A stretch of 64,000 bases of DNA from Rhizobium sp. (GTDB taxonomy: Bacteria > Pseudomonadota > Alphaproteobacteria > Rhizobiales > Rhizobiaceae): the NCBI GenBank assembly GCA_027533385.1, contig JAPZUE010000018.1:156943-220942 (forward strand), given 5' to 3'. Below the pieces are notes generated by a model. It ran no database searches. It was not told where the DNA came from and worked only from the letters and a program-made list of their open reading frames with translations. The position numbers were made by a program, and so were the translations under genes. Below are positions 9,439 through 18,945 of this stretch, in pieces (position 1 is the stretch's first letter; each line of letters starts with the position of its first letter).

Positions 9439-9567
9439 ATGGCGTATGATTGGACTGGCGTACAAACCCGCAGGAGCCGCAGGCTCCGGATTGCCCTGAT
9501 ATCCCTGATGACCCTCGCCGCACTTTCGGCACCCGTCCTGGGATTTGACCTTCTCTCAAAGTTCTGA
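9439..9567 (+). CDS. 42-residue membrane peptide
   Basis: A short frame encoding 42 residues: a basic N-terminal stretch (about residues 10-17: TRRSRRLR) followed by one hydrophobic segment of about 18 residues (IALISLMTLAALSAPVLGF) and a short tail ending in LLSKF. GAGG lies 8 bases before the ATG. The positive-inside pattern suggests a single-pass inner-membrane protein or an uncleaved signal anchor. It sits alone, upstream of a GC hairpin and convergent with gor. Function unknown. Too short for certainty, but ribosome site, composition and topology agree. Confidence 0.5.
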   Translation: MAYDWTGVQTRRSRRLRIALISLMTLAALSAPVLGFDLLSKF

Positions 9568-9575
9568 CCGCCGCA

Positions 9576-9595
9576 GCGGGCCCCTATGGGCCCGC
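9576..9595. terminator. Hairpin between the small peptide gene and gor
   Basis: GCGGGCCC-ctat-GGGCCCGC (8-bp stem, 4-base loop) lies in the convergent gap between the 42-residue peptide and gor and could end transcription from both sides. U runs are weak on either strand. Confidence 0.5.
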
Positions 9596-9627
9596 CTTCG
9601 ATATGCGATCTGCGCCGTGGCTGCGGA

Positions 9628-11016
9628 TCAGACCCGCTCGCCGTTCCGGATCCTGTAGCTCGGATTGTACATGGTCACGAGTTCCTCCGCTGCCGTCGGA
9701 TGAACGGCCATGGTCCGGTCGAAATCGTCCTTGGTGCAGCCGGCTTTCAGGGTGATGCCGAGAAGCTGCGCCATTTCTCCTGCGTCGTGACCGAGAATAT
9801 GCGCACCGACCACCTTGCGGTCTGCGGCATTGACGATCAGCTTCATGATCATCTTCTCCTGGCGGCCAGACAGCGTCGCCTTCATCGGGCGGAACTGCGC
9901 TCGATAGACCTCGATCTCCTCGAATTTCTTGGCCGCCGCCTCCTCTGATAGCCCCACAGTGCCGATTTCCGGCTGCGAGAATACGGCCGTGGCGATCAAG
10001 TCGTGATCCGGAGCGGTCGGGTTGTTCTTGTACTCCGTCTCGATAAAGCACATCGCTTCATGGATCGCGACCGGTGTCAGCTGCACGCGGTCGGTCACAT
10101 CACCCAGAGCGAAGATGCTCGGCACATTCGTGCGAGAATATTCATCGACGATGATGGCGCCCCGCTCATTGGTCTGAACACCGGCGGCTTCCAGACCGAG
10201 CCCGGTCGTATTCGGGTCGCGCCCGAGTGCCAGCATCACCTGCTCGACGACAAGGCGGCCATTGTTCATGGTCTCGACGTCAAGATTGCCGGCCGCCGAC
10301 TTGGTGACCTTCTGGATATGGTCATGGCAGAGGATACGGATGCCCTTGGCTTCCATCGCCTCATGCAGGCCACGGCGCATGTCCTGATCGAAGCGGCTGA
10401 GGATTTCCGCCCCGCGATAGATCAGCGTCGTCTCGACACCCAGCCCGTGGAAGATATTGGCGAATTCCACCGCGATATAGCCACCGCCGGCGATCAGGAT
10501 CGAGCGGGGAAGGCTTTCCAGATGGAAGGCCTCGTTTGAGGAGATGCAGAGCTCATGGCCCGGCAGGGCGGCGTGCGGATTGGCTGCGCCACCGACCGCC
10601 ACCACGATCCGCTCGGCGGTCACTTCCTTGCCGCTGGCGACAAGGCGCACACTGTTCGGCCCGGTCAGGACGGCCCGTGTTTCGAGGATTTCGGCGCCGG
10701 CGTTTTCCAGCCCCTTGCGATAGAGCCCCTCGAGCCGCGCAATTTCCTTGTCCTTGGCCGCAATCAGCGACGGCCAGTCGAACCGGCTTTCGCCGACAGT
10801 CCAGCCATAACCGGCAGCGTCCTCGAAATGCTCGTGATACTGAGAAGCGTAGACGAAGAGCTTCTTCGGCACGCAACCGCGGATGACACAGGTCCCGCCG
10901 AAACGATACTCTTCGGCGATCGCCACCTTCTTGCCGAGGGACGCCGCGACCCGCGCGCTGCGGACCCCACCGGACCCGCCACCGATGACGAAAAGGTCAT
11001 AATCGAACTGGCTCAT
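9628..11016 (-). CDS. gor: Glutathione-disulfide reductase
   Basis: A 462-residue FAD/NADPH flavoenzyme that regenerates reduced glutathione. The N-terminal FAD loop is VIGGGSGG. The redox-active disulfide is GGTCVIRGCVPKK (Cys43 and Cys48). The NADP-binding loop is IAGGGYIAVEFA, and the dimer-interface catalytic His-Pro is in MAVHPTAAEEL near the C terminus. Length is typical. The start at 11016 is supported by AGGAG 7 bases upstream; the frame upstream of it is not part of the gene. It follows rpiA and the DUF2059 gene on the same strand, but a terminator separates it from them. Confidence 0.95.
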   Translation of the reverse strand: MSQFDYDLFVIGGGSGGVRSARVAASLGKKVAIAEEYRFGGTCVIRGCVPKKLFVYASQYHEHFEDAAGYGWTVGESRFDWPSLIAAKDKEIARLEGLYRKGLENAGAEILETRAVLTGPNSVRLVASGKEVTAERIVVAVGGAANPHAALPGHELCISSNEAFHLESLPRSILIAGGGYIAVEFANIFHGLGVETTLIYRGAEILSRFDQDMRRGLHEAMEAKGIRILCHDHIQKVTKSAAGNLDVETMNNGRLVVEQVMLALGRDPNTTGLGLEAAGVQTNERGAIIVDEYSRTNVPSIFALGDVTDRVQLTPVAIHEAMCFIETEYKNNPTAPDHDLIATAVFSQPEIGTVGLSEEAAAKKFEEIEVYRAQFRPMKATLSGRQEKMIMKLIVNAADRKVVGAHILGHDAGEMAQLLGITLKAGCTKDDFDRTMAVHPTAAEELVTMYNPSYRIRNGERV

Positions 11017-11079
11017 GGCAAACTCCTGCGCGGTTGGGCTCTCGCTGAAACTGCGCCTGATATAGGTGGCGCAAGGACC

Positions 11080-11109
11080 AAAAGAAAAGCCCGGTACGAT
11101 GACCGGGCT
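11080..11109 (-). terminator. Intrinsic terminator after the DUF2059 gene
   Basis: On the minus strand AGCCCGGT-catcgt-ACCGGGCT is followed by TTTCTTTT, 23 bases after the DUF2059 stop. It is a textbook Rho-independent signal separating rpiA-DUF2059 from gor. Confidence 0.8.
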
Positions 11110-11131
11110 CAACAATCCAAAACGGATCGAT

Positions 11132-11668
11132 TTACGGCTTCGGCGCTTCGGCCGGAGCGGCCGGCTGGACCTCGGCGAGCAGGGCGTCATTGGCCTGCTT
11201 TTCCAGATCGCGCGCAATGCCGGCAGTCCAGATGTCGGCAGCCTTCAGCAGTTCGCGGGTGGCAATCGGACCATCCTTCAGCAACTTCTTGCCGGTTTCG
11301 CTGGTGTAGAATGCGGTGATCTGCTGCAGTTCTTCGGCGGTGAATGCCTTGGCGTAGACGACGGCGGCTTCCCGCTCGAGATCGGCGCGGCGAGCCGCAA
11401 GCTTCAGGGCTTCTTCTTCGACCTTGGCGGAGATGCTGTCCTGCAGGTTCGGATAGGCCTGGATGAGCTGGGCGGTCAGACGGTCCATGATATTCGGCAG
11501 GATCGCATCGAAGCGGTCGGTCACGCCAAGCGCCGTAATCGCGTCGCGCGCCGCCTGCAGATGTTCGGCCGGCACATCCTGAGCCTTGGCGGAGACCGCA
11601 CCCAGCATGACGCTACCGGCGATGACGGCGATCGAGGCGAAGCGGCCCATACCCGTAAAGCTGATCAT
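11132..11668 (-). CDS. Exported DUF2059 domain protein
   Basis: A 178-residue protein with a Sec signal peptide (hydrophobic residues about 10-26, cleavage probably after VSAKA). A helical DUF2059-type domain follows, with the characteristic AKAFTAEELQQITAFYTSET segment near residue 108-127 and a proline/alanine-rich tail. Probably periplasmic. The biochemical role of the family is not established. It starts 17 bases after the rpiA stop, so the two are cotranscribed. AGGAG is about 11 bases upstream of the ATG, slightly long. Confidence 0.85.
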   Translation of the reverse strand: MISFTGMGRFASIAVIAGSVMLGAVSAKAQDVPAEHLQAARDAITALGVTDRFDAILPNIMDRLTAQLIQAYPNLQDSISAKVEEEALKLAARRADLEREAAVVYAKAFTAEELQQITAFYTSETGKKLLKDGPIATRELLKAADIWTAGIARDLEKQANDALLAEVQPAAPAEAPKP

Positions 11669-11685
11669 GAAATTCTATGCTCCTG

Positions 11686-12387
11686 TTAGTTCTTCGGCTC
11701 CATCACCCGCGCACCCGCCGGTCCGGCGATGATCGCAAGCGATGCCAAGTTTATGAAAAGGCCGTGTTCCACCACGCCGGGGATTTGATTGAGCCGGCTT
11801 GCCAGAGCGTCTGCATCAGGAATGCGGCCAAAAGATGCGTCGAGGATCAGGTGTCCGCCATCCGTCGTGTAGAGGCTCTCGTCGGAATAGGTCCTGAGCT
11901 TCATGGCGCCGGTGAGACCGAGCTCCGACGCCAACCGCTCGATGGCAATGCGCGTCGATGCCTGTCCGAACGGGTTGATTTCGATCGGCAGCGGGAAGGC
12001 GCCGAGGGTGTCGACCAGCTTGGTTTCGTCGGCAATCACGATCATGCGCTCCGAAGCCGCAGCGACGATCTTTTCGCGCAGAAGCGCACCGCCACCGCCC
12101 TTGATCAGGCGGAATTCCGGATCGATTTCGTCAGCGCCGTCGATGGTCAGGTCGAGTTCTGGCAGCTCGTCGAGCGACTTCAGGGGGACACCGAGTTCCA
12201 GGCACAGCCGCGCGGTGCGCTCCGAGGTCGGCACACCCTGAACCTTCAGTCCGCCTGCGACTTTTTCCGCCAGGAGACGGACGAATTCTTCCGCCGTCGA
12301 TCCGGTTCCGATCCCAAGACGCATGCCGTCTTCGACATGTTCCAGCGCCGCCGCTGCGGCCTTGATCTTCATTTCGCGGGCGTCCAT
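11686..12387 (-). CDS. rpiA: Ribose-5-phosphate isomerase A
   Basis: A 233-residue enzyme interconverting ribose 5-phosphate and ribulose 5-phosphate in the pentose phosphate pathway. Family signatures are [21 protein letters not shown] (catalytic Asp), [14 protein letters not shown] (catalytic Glu and Lys) and a late TDGGHLILD segment. Length matches other RpiA proteins. It is the first gene of a two-gene unit with the DUF2059 protein and is divergent from gph. Confidence 0.96.
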   Translation of the reverse strand: MDAREMKIKAAAAALEHVEDGMRLGIGTGSTAEEFVRLLAEKVAGGLKVQGVPTSERTARLCLELGVPLKSLDELPELDLTIDGADEIDPEFRLIKGGGGALLREKIVAAASERMIVIADETKLVDTLGAFPLPIEINPFGQASTRIAIERLASELGLTGAMKLRTYSDESLYTTDGGHLILDASFGRIPDADALASRLNQIPGVVEHGLFINLASLAIIAGPAGARVMEPKN

Positions 12388-12533
12388 GCGCCGAATGCTC
12401 CCGTCCGTTTCGTTGCAAGCTGTTTACACGCCTCCTCGGTCGAGTAAAAGCCCCGCGCCGGCATGCAGCGTTGCCTTTTCAGAGGATTTCCCATAACCGG
12501 ACGACACCGCTGATCAGCCTCGGGAGAACCGTC

Positions 12534-13205
12534 TTGACCGCCACGACCATCGTCTTCGACCTAGACGGAACCCTGATCGACACGGCACCCGATCTTGTTG
12601 AAAGCCTGAACCACACGATCGCGGCACGCGATCTCGCACCGGTCGGATACGAGGATTTGACCCATCTCGTCGGCCAGGGAGCGCGCGTGATGATCCAGCG
12701 GGCGTTTGCCCTGCGCAATACCCCGCTCGCAGAAGACGACATCCCTGCCCTGCTCGACCGCTTCATCGACCATTACCAAGCCGGCATGCCCGGCAAGAGC
12801 CGTCCCTATCCCGGTCTGATCGAGGCACTCGACCGGTTGAAGGCCGCCGGCTACAGACTTGCGGTCTGCACCAACAAGATGGAGCGGCTCGCGATCCCGC
12901 TGATCGACCGGCTGGAGCTTGCATCCTACTTCGCCACTGTGGCCGGCGGCGACACCTTCGCCTTCCGCAAGCCGGACCCCGCCCATATCCTTGCCACCGT
13001 CGAGCGCGCCGGCGGCAAGTCGGACAAGGTCCTGATGATTGGTGACAGCATCAACGACATCCTGGCCGCCCGCAACGGCAGCATTCCCTCGATCGCGGTC
13101 CCCTTCGGCTATTCGGATGTCCCCGTCGAGACACTTGGCGCCTCGCATATCATCAGCCATTTCGACGAATTGACCGTCGAACTGGTCGAGCGATTGTTGG
13201 CCTAA
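12534..13205 (+). CDS. gph: Phosphoglycolate phosphatase
   Basis: A 223-residue HAD-superfamily phosphatase that removes 2-phosphoglycolate. Motif I is FDLDGTLIDT, with a cap domain next. Motif II is AVCTNKM, the conserved Lys lies in FAFRKPDPAHI, and motif IV is MIGDSINDILAA. The reading frame extends 21 codons upstream, but TTG 12534 with GGGAG at a 7-base spacing gives the standard start just before the motif. Paralogous HAD phosphatases act on other sugar phosphates, so the substrate is by family similarity. Divergent from rpiA. Confidence 0.88.
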   Translation: MTATTIVFDLDGTLIDTAPDLVESLNHTIAARDLAPVGYEDLTHLVGQGARVMIQRAFALRNTPLAEDDIPALLDRFIDHYQAGMPGKSRPYPGLIEALDRLKAAGYRLAVCTNKMERLAIPLIDRLELASYFATVAGGDTFAFRKPDPAHILATVERAGGKSDKVLMIGDSINDILAARNGSIPSIAVPFGYSDVPVETLGASHIISHFDELTVELVERLLA

Positions 13206-13215
13206 AAGAAGTCAC

Positions 13216-13247
13216 CAAAACAAAATGGCGGACCGAAGGCCCGCCAT
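13216..13247 (-). terminator. Intrinsic terminator of the L,D-transpeptidase gene
   Basis: On the minus strand ATGGCGG-gccttcggt-CCGCCAT is followed by TTTGTTTTGG. It lies in the convergent gap with gph and could serve gph on the plus strand only weakly. Confidence 0.75.
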
Positions 13248-13276
13248 CTCTCATCTTAGAACTCGACTGAGGATAC

Positions 13277-15163
13277 TCAGACGCGCGGCGCGCGGGCATC
13301 CGTCGTGGCCTTGAAGGCCTTGGCCGTGTGATCGTCGCGGCCATAGACATCATCGAAATACTCGACCACGCCGTCCTTGTTCGGCCAGGCCGTGAAATAG
13401 GACACGTAGACCGGCAGCTTCTGCGGCACCTGCACGGCACGGTTCTGGCCGGACGCGATCTGCTTGCCGATGTCTTCAACCGTCGTGCCCATCACAGCCG
13501 CCGCCATGACACGCGGCTCCGCCAGGCGCACGCAGCCATGGCTCAGCGCTCGCATGTCACGCTTGAAGAAGCTCTTCGACGGCGTGTCATGCATATAGAT
13601 TGCGTGCTCGTTCGGGAACATGATCTTCAACTCGCCGAGCGCATTGTCGCCACCGGGCGGCTGGCGAACATCGACCGCATGCGTGACGTTCCAATCGACC
13701 TGGCTGGAGGCCACCTTGCGGCCACCATAGGAGACTTCATAGCCAAGGCGATCGAGATAGGATGGATCGGCCCTGAGCTTCGGCAGCATCTCGTTGACGA
13801 TGATCGACTTCGGCACGCCCCAGTAGGGGTTGAATTCGACGGTCTCGATCTGGTCCTGGAAGAAATAGGTCTGGTTGGCCTTCGAGCCCACCACGACGCG
13901 CATCGAAAGCTGTTCCTTGCCTTCGTTGTAATAATAGGCCGTGTAGGCGGGCTGGTTGATGAAGACGTAACGCTGGCCGAGATCGGCCGGCAGCCAGCGG
14001 ATGGCCTCCATGGCCACCTGCAACTTGGCGATCTTCTCGGCATTGCTGTGGCCGGTCATTGCGCGGATCGTTGCCGGACCGACGACGCCATCCGGCTTGA
14101 GCCCCTTTTCCGTCTGGAAGGCTTCCACAACTGCGACCAATTCGGGTGTGTACTCGGGCGTTCCGGTATAGGCGGCCAGCGTTGCCGAATGCTGGGTCAG
14201 GATCGCTTCCGATGCGACTTGCTTCAGCGCACCGATGACCTGAGCCACCTCGGGCTTGCTCTGGCCGGGCTTCAGCAGCGTGCCGGGCGTGATGGTGATC
14301 GTCTGTGTCTCGGACTGCGCGTCCTCGGCCTTCAGACGCGCAAGCTCGTCCCTGAGGGCCACGAACTGCGGGCTCTTCGGATCGCGATTGCGCAGATACG
14401 CTGCAACATCGGGGCTCATGCGCAGCATGTCGAGCACCGGGGCGATATTCACGCTCTTGCGCTTGAAGTCGTAATATCCGGATATCCTGTTGGGATCGAT
14501 CCGCCCGCGCACCGTGTCCTGCGCATAGGTCAGAACCTTGGCCGACAGGGCGACTTCGAAGGTCATCAGCTCGCGCTGACGCTTTTCCGGGTCGGCGGGA
14601 TCGGCCGTTTCGGCCGGCATCGCCACGAGGTAGTCATCGGGCGCAAGCCCGACCGTATCCGCCGCAGCCAGCGCCGAGAGCATTGCGCGCCCACGCTCGG
14701 AAATGCCCTGGTCATCGGTCCAGATCAGTGGCTTGTTCGGATTGCCGTAATAACCCTCTACCGTCTTCGCGACCTCGTCGGTGGCGCGCACGCTTACCTC
14801 GGAGAGGAAGCGCCGTGCACCGAGCACCTCGGGCGAAGCCTGACCCTCGGCAGATCCTGCCACCGGTTCCGATACCGGCAGCTTGATCGAAATCGCTCGC
14901 TGCGCTTCGGGCTTGTAAGTGTAGTAGCGCGGTCCGCTGATCTTCGGCAGCGGCTCCGGATCGCCCATTTCAAGTCCACCCTGCGCCTGGCTCTCAAGCG
15001 AAGCGGGAGCCGCCTCCTGCTTGACCTGGCGTCCCGGGCCGCCCCGGAGAAGATCGAGAAGCGTGGTCGCGGCAGCCTCGCCCGGCAGGGTTCCGGCAGC
15101 AGTAGTCGCGGCAAGCAATGCAGTGACTACGAAATTCCTGTTTCTCGTCATTCTCTGTTCCAT
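13277..15163 (-). CDS. L,D-transpeptidase (YcbB/LdtD-like)
   Basis: A 628-residue exported enzyme. The chain has a signal peptide (residues about 10-32), a proline-rich linker, and a helical scaffold domain (residues about 105-290). A peptidoglycan-binding helix bundle follows near 345-372 (VVEAFQTEKGLKPDGVVGPA). The YkuD catalytic domain has the signature HDTPSKSFF followed by RALSHGCVRL, where the Cys is the nucleophile. Such enzymes make 3-3 crosslinks in peptidoglycan, abundant in polar-growing Rhizobiales. Start ambiguous: ATG 15163 or ATG 15151 (MTRNRNF), neither with a strong ribosome site. Confidence 0.9.
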   Translation of the reverse strand: MEQRMTRNRNFVVTALLAATTAAGTLPGEAAATTLLDLLRGGPGRQVKQEAAPASLESQAQGGLEMGDPEPLPKISGPRYYTYKPEAQRAISIKLPVSEPVAGSAEGQASPEVLGARRFLSEVSVRATDEVAKTVEGYYGNPNKPLIWTDDQGISERGRAMLSALAAADTVGLAPDDYLVAMPAETADPADPEKRQRELMTFEVALSAKVLTYAQDTVRGRIDPNRISGYYDFKRKSVNIAPVLDMLRMSPDVAAYLRNRDPKSPQFVALRDELARLKAEDAQSETQTITITPGTLLKPGQSKPEVAQVIGALKQVASEAILTQHSATLAAYTGTPEYTPELVAVVEAFQTEKGLKPDGVVGPATIRAMTGHSNAEKIAKLQVAMEAIRWLPADLGQRYVFINQPAYTAYYYNEGKEQLSMRVVVGSKANQTYFFQDQIETVEFNPYWGVPKSIIVNEMLPKLRADPSYLDRLGYEVSYGGRKVASSQVDWNVTHAVDVRQPPGGDNALGELKIMFPNEHAIYMHDTPSKSFFKRDMRALSHGCVRLAEPRVMAAAVMGTTVEDIGKQIASGQNRAVQVPQKLPVYVSYFTAWPNKDGVVEYFDDVYGRDDHTAKAFKATTDARAPRV

Positions 15164-15583
15164 TTCCCGGTCCGAGCCCGACCCGGACTCGCAGCACGTT
15201 TTGTCTTTCGCGGATCACTAGCGGATCGGCATTTCATTGAAAAGTTGGACGACGTCCCGCAGATCCGTCTGGCGACGTCACCTTTGCGTGACGACACGAC
15301 ATAACGCCGCCCGTCCGTCGCGCAAACTAAATGGAAACATTCGTTAAATTTTGATTGACGTTAACAAATCGTGGAATGGCCTGGGCCAGGATCGCGTTCA
15401 AGCCGCACACAAATAGTCGTGAGACGTGCCGCAAAGGACACAGGAGCCCAACGCATCAAGCCAACATAAATACTTGACTGTACAAATCATCTTATGCTCA
15501 TTCGCTTGCATCGTGCCCACCCCTCCCTAATTTAAGGTGAGCTTTCAACCTGAGCCTCGGCGTCGCAAAAGGCAGGACTTTTC
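15164..15583. other. Intergenic region between the transpeptidase and fumC
   Basis: A 420-base divergent region, markedly more AT-rich from about 15320. It must hold both promoters. I see two direct CGTTAA copies 17 bases apart (15342 and 15359) and a CTTGAC at 15472, but no convincing paired -35/-10. No small gene or structured RNA was recognised. Confidence 0.4.
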
Positions 15584-16972
15584 ATGACCTATCGCACTGA
15601 AACCGACACTTTCGGACCGATCAATGTTGCCTCCGACCACTATTGGGGCGCGCAGGCGGAACGGTCACTCGGCAACTTCAAGATCGGCTGGGAAAAGCAG
15701 CCTCTGCCGGTTGTGCGGGCTCTGGGCATTGTCAAGCAGGCGGCTGCACGCGCCAATATGGCCCTCGGCAAGCTCGACCCGCAGCTTGGTGAGGCGATCA
15801 TCGCCGCCGCCCAGGAAGTGATCGAGGGCAAGCTGAACGACCATTTCCCGTTGGTCGTCTGGCAGACGGGTTCGGGCACCCAGTCAAACATGAATGCCAA
15901 TGAGGTGATCTCCAACCGCGCCATCGAGATGCTGGGCGGCGTGATGGGCTCCAAGAAGCCGGTTCATCCGAATGACCACGTCAACATGAGCCAGTCGTCC
16001 AACGACACCTATCCGACGGCCATGCATATCGCGGCCGCAGAGCATGTGGTCCACCACCTGCTGCCGGCGCTTGGACATCTTCATGCGGCACTCGACGCCA
16101 AGGCCAAGGCCTTTGCGCATATCATCAAGATTGGCCGAACCCATACGCAGGATGCCACTCCCCTGACGCTGGGTCAGGAATTCTCGGGCTATGCCGCCCA
16201 GGTCGCGTCCTCGATCAAGCGGATCGAGATCACCCTGCCCGGCCTCTACGAGCTCGCCCAGGGCGGCACGGCCGTCGGCACGGGCCTCAATGCACCGATC
16301 GGTTTTGCCGAAAAAGTCGCCGAGGAAATCGCCAAGATCACCGGCCTGCCCTTCGTCACCGCACCCAACAAGTTCGAGGCGCTGGCTGCCCATGACGCCA
16401 TGGTCTTCGCCCATGGCGCGATCAACGCCGCCGCTGCCGCCCTGTTCAAGATCGCCAATGACATCCGCTTCCTCGGCTCCGGCCCCCGCGCAGGGCTCGG
16501 CGAACTCGCTCTGCCGGAAAACGAGCCGGGTTCGTCGATCATGCCGGGCAAGGTCAACCCGACCCAGTCGGAAGCACTGACCCAGGTCTGCGCCCACATC
16601 TTCGGCAACAACGCCGCCATCACCTTTGCCGGCAGCCAGGGCCATTTCGAACTCAACGTCTACAATCCGATGATGGCCTACAATTTCCTGCAGTCGGTGC
16701 AGCTGCTCGGCGACGCCGCCGTCTCCTTTACCGACAATTGCGTGGTCGGTATCGAGGCGCGCGAAGACAATATCCGCAAGGGCGTTGAGAACTCGCTGAT
16801 GCTGGTGACGGCGCTGAACGGCAAGCTCGGTTACGACCTTTGCGCCAAGATCGCCAAGACCGCCCACAAGAACGGCACGACACTGCGCGAGGAGGCCGTG
16901 GGGGGTGGCTATCTGACCAACGAGGAATTTGACCAGTATGTCCGCCCGGAGCTGATGATCGGCCCACAGTGA
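15584..16972 (+). CDS. fumC: Class II fumarate hydratase
   Basis: A 462-residue iron-independent, oxygen-stable fumarase of the aspartase/fumarase superfamily, which hydrates fumarate to L-malate in the TCA cycle. Signatures are [14 protein letters not shown], the substrate-binding [22 protein letters not shown] and the mobile catalytic loop [13 protein letters not shown]. Length matches FumC. It is followed by its own hairpin and then by the unrelated class I fumarase. Having both side by side suggests a choice according to iron or oxidative state, as in E. coli fumA-fumC, but that regulation is inference here. Confidence 0.96.
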   Translation: MTYRTETDTFGPINVASDHYWGAQAERSLGNFKIGWEKQPLPVVRALGIVKQAAARANMALGKLDPQLGEAIIAAAQEVIEGKLNDHFPLVVWQTGSGTQSNMNANEVISNRAIEMLGGVMGSKKPVHPNDHVNMSQSSNDTYPTAMHIAAAEHVVHHLLPALGHLHAALDAKAKAFAHIIKIGRTHTQDATPLTLGQEFSGYAAQVASSIKRIEITLPGLYELAQGGTAVGTGLNAPIGFAEKVAEEIAKITGLPFVTAPNKFEALAAHDAMVFAHGAINAAAAALFKIANDIRFLGSGPRAGLGELALPENEPGSSIMPGKVNPTQSEALTQVCAHIFGNNAAITFAGSQGHFELNVYNPMMAYNFLQSVQLLGDAAVSFTDNCVVGIEAREDNIRKGVENSLMLVTALNGKLGYDLCAKIAKTAHKNGTTLREEAVGGGYLTNEEFDQYVRPELMIGPQ

Positions 16973-17005
16973 GGAACAAGGCGCACACCCTCCGGAAACC
17001 TTGAC

Positions 17006-17042
17006 CGAAGGCGGCACCACGCCGCCTTCGACACTCGTCTTT
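17006..17042 (+). terminator. Terminator after fumC
   Basis: CGAAGGCGGC-accac-GCCGCCTTCG (10-bp stem) is followed by a moderately T-rich tail (acactcgtcttt). It lies 33 bases after the fumC stop, upstream of the class I fumarase. Confidence 0.65.
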
Positions 17043-17121
17043 AGAACCATTGCAAAACTGGAACACCCCGACTAGACCGGCTGCCGAGTGACCTCTCGTT
17101 CCGGCTTCAAAAGGTGCTGCA

Positions 17122-18729
17122 ATGGCTGACGATCTGTTCCCCCTCGGCGAGGACAAGACCCCCTACCGCAAGATCACGTCCGACTACGTCTCCGTAGAGA
17201 CCTTCAAGGGTCAGGAGATCCTAACCGTCGAACCGGAAGGCCTCCGTCTTCTGGCCGAAACCGCGCTTTCGGACATCAACCACCTCCTGCGCCCCGGGCA
17301 CCTGAAGCAGCTGGCCTCCATCCTCGAAGATCCCGAAGCCACCGACAACGACCGCTTCGTTGCCTTCGACCTCCTGAAGAACGCCAACATCGCCGCCGGT
17401 GGCATCCTGCCGATGTGCCAGGACACGGGCACCGCGATCGTGATGGGCAAGAAGGGCCGCCGCGTCTGGACCGACGGCCATGACTACGCGGCGCTGGCCG
17501 AAGGCGTGCGCGACGCCTATGAGCGCCGCAACCTGCGCTACTCGCAGCTCGCGCCGATCAAGATGTTCGAGGAAAAGAACACCAAGACCAACCTGCCGGC
17601 CCAGATCGACCTCTATGAAGAGGGCGAGGACGCTTACAAGTTCCTTTTCATGGCCAAGGGCGGCGGTTCTGCCAACAAGACCTTCCTCTATCAGGGGACG
17701 CCCTCGCTTCTGACCCATGACCGGATGATCGACTTCCTCAAGGAGAAGATCCTGACCCTGGGTACGGCAGCTTGTCCCCCCTACCACCTGGCGATCGTCA
17801 TAGGCGGCCTTTCCGCCGAAATGACGCTGAAGACCGTCAAGCTCGCTTCGGCACGTTACCTTGATGACCTGCCGACCGAAGGCTCCGAGAGTGGCCATGC
17901 CTTCCGCGATCTGGAGATGGAAAAGGAAATCCACAAGCTTACCCAGTCGATGGGTGTCGGCGCCCAGTTCGGTGGCAAGTATTTCTGTCATGACGTGCGG
18001 GTGATCCGCCTGCCCCGCCACGGCGCATCGCTTCCGATCGGCCTCGGCGTCAGCTGTTCCGCCGACCGCCAGGCCAAGGGCAAGATCACCAGAGACGGCA
18101 TCTATATCGAACAGCTGGAAACCGATCCGTCGAAATACATGCCCGATATCGACGAAACGGCCCTCTCATCATCCGTGGTCAAGGTCGACCTCAACCAGCC
18201 GATGAGCGCGATCCTGGCAGAGCTCACCAAACATCCGGTCAAGACCCGCCTGTCGCTGACCGGCACGATCATCGTTGCCCGCGACCTCGCCCACTCTAAG
18301 ATCCGCGATCGCCTCGAAAAGGGCGAAGGCATGCCCGATTACATGAAGAACCATCCGGTCTATTACGCGGGCCCCGCCAAGACCCCGACCGGCTATGCCT
18401 CGGGCTCCTTCGGTCCGACCACGGCCGGCCGCATGGACAGCTACGTCGACCAGTTCCAGTCCTTCGGCGGCTCGATGGTGATGCTCGCCAAGGGCAACCG
18501 CTCGCGCGCCGTACGCGAAGCCTGCAAGAAGCATGGCGGCTTCTATCTCGGCTCGATCGGCGGCCCGGCAGCACGCCTCGCGCAGGACTGCATCAAGAAG
18601 GTCGAGGTCCTGGAATACCCGGAACTCGGCATGGAAGCAGTCTGGAAAATCGAAGTCGAGGACTTCCCGGCCTTCATCGTCACCGACGACAAGGGCAACG
18701 ACTTTTTCCAGGAATTCAATCTGGGTTGA
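17122..18729 (+). CDS. fumA: Class I (iron-sulfur) fumarate hydratase
   Basis: A 535-residue [4Fe-4S]-dependent fumarase, unrelated in sequence to FumC. The N-terminal alpha domain carries [20 protein letters not shown] with the first cluster cysteine. Further candidate ligand cysteines are in [18 protein letters not shown] and [14 protein letters not shown]. The C-terminal beta domain has [12 protein letters not shown] and [16 protein letters not shown]. Single-chain length matches FumA/FumB. It probably has its own promoter, since a terminator lies between it and fumC. Such enzymes are sensitive to superoxide and iron limitation. The symbol follows E. coli usage. Confidence 0.94.
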   Translation: MADDLFPLGEDKTPYRKITSDYVSVETFKGQEILTVEPEGLRLLAETALSDINHLLRPGHLKQLASILEDPEATDNDRFVAFDLLKNANIAAGGILPMCQDTGTAIVMGKKGRRVWTDGHDYAALAEGVRDAYERRNLRYSQLAPIKMFEEKNTKTNLPAQIDLYEEGEDAYKFLFMAKGGGSANKTFLYQGTPSLLTHDRMIDFLKEKILTLGTAACPPYHLAIVIGGLSAEMTLKTVKLASARYLDDLPTEGSESGHAFRDLEMEKEIHKLTQSMGVGAQFGGKYFCHDVRVIRLPRHGASLPIGLGVSCSADRQAKGKITRDGIYIEQLETDPSKYMPDIDETALSSSVVKVDLNQPMSAILAELTKHPVKTRLSLTGTIIVARDLAHSKIRDRLEKGEGMPDYMKNHPVYYAGPAKTPTGYASGSFGPTTAGRMDSYVDQFQSFGGSMVMLAKGNRSRAVREACKKHGGFYLGSIGGPAARLAQDCIKKVEVLEYPELGMEAVWKIEVEDFPAFIVTDDKGNDFFQEFNLG

Positions 18730-18751
18730 CATTTTTCTGTGAAAATCAGCG

Positions 18752-18800
18752 TGCCGTTGCGGAAGCCGACTTTCGCAACGGCAATTTATCATATCTTTTA
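18752..18800 (+). terminator. Terminator after the class I fumarase
   Basis: TGCCGTTGCG-gaagccgacttt-CGCAACGGCA (stem about 10 bp, 18752-18783) is followed by an AT-rich tail with atttatcatatctttt. Confidence 0.65.
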
Positions 18801-18945
18801 CAAGACGTTACGCAGATGAACGAATACTGCTCATTTTGCGCCCCTAAGTTCTCGTTGCGCGATTATTAAACATTTTCCAATCATTTGCCGCTAATTATTC
18901 TTTGGACCTTTAATGTCCCGAGTGACGACCACTGGAGTTGGCCGA

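Noticed and set aside
13328..15304. 658-residue open frame antisense to the L,D-transpeptidase
   Set aside because: It is the mirror of a gene with clear catalytic motifs; the antisense translation shows no domain.
15472..15500. CTTGAC with TATGCT as the fumC promoter
   Set aside because: The spacing between the two elements is 13 bases, too short for a normal sigma-70 promoter.
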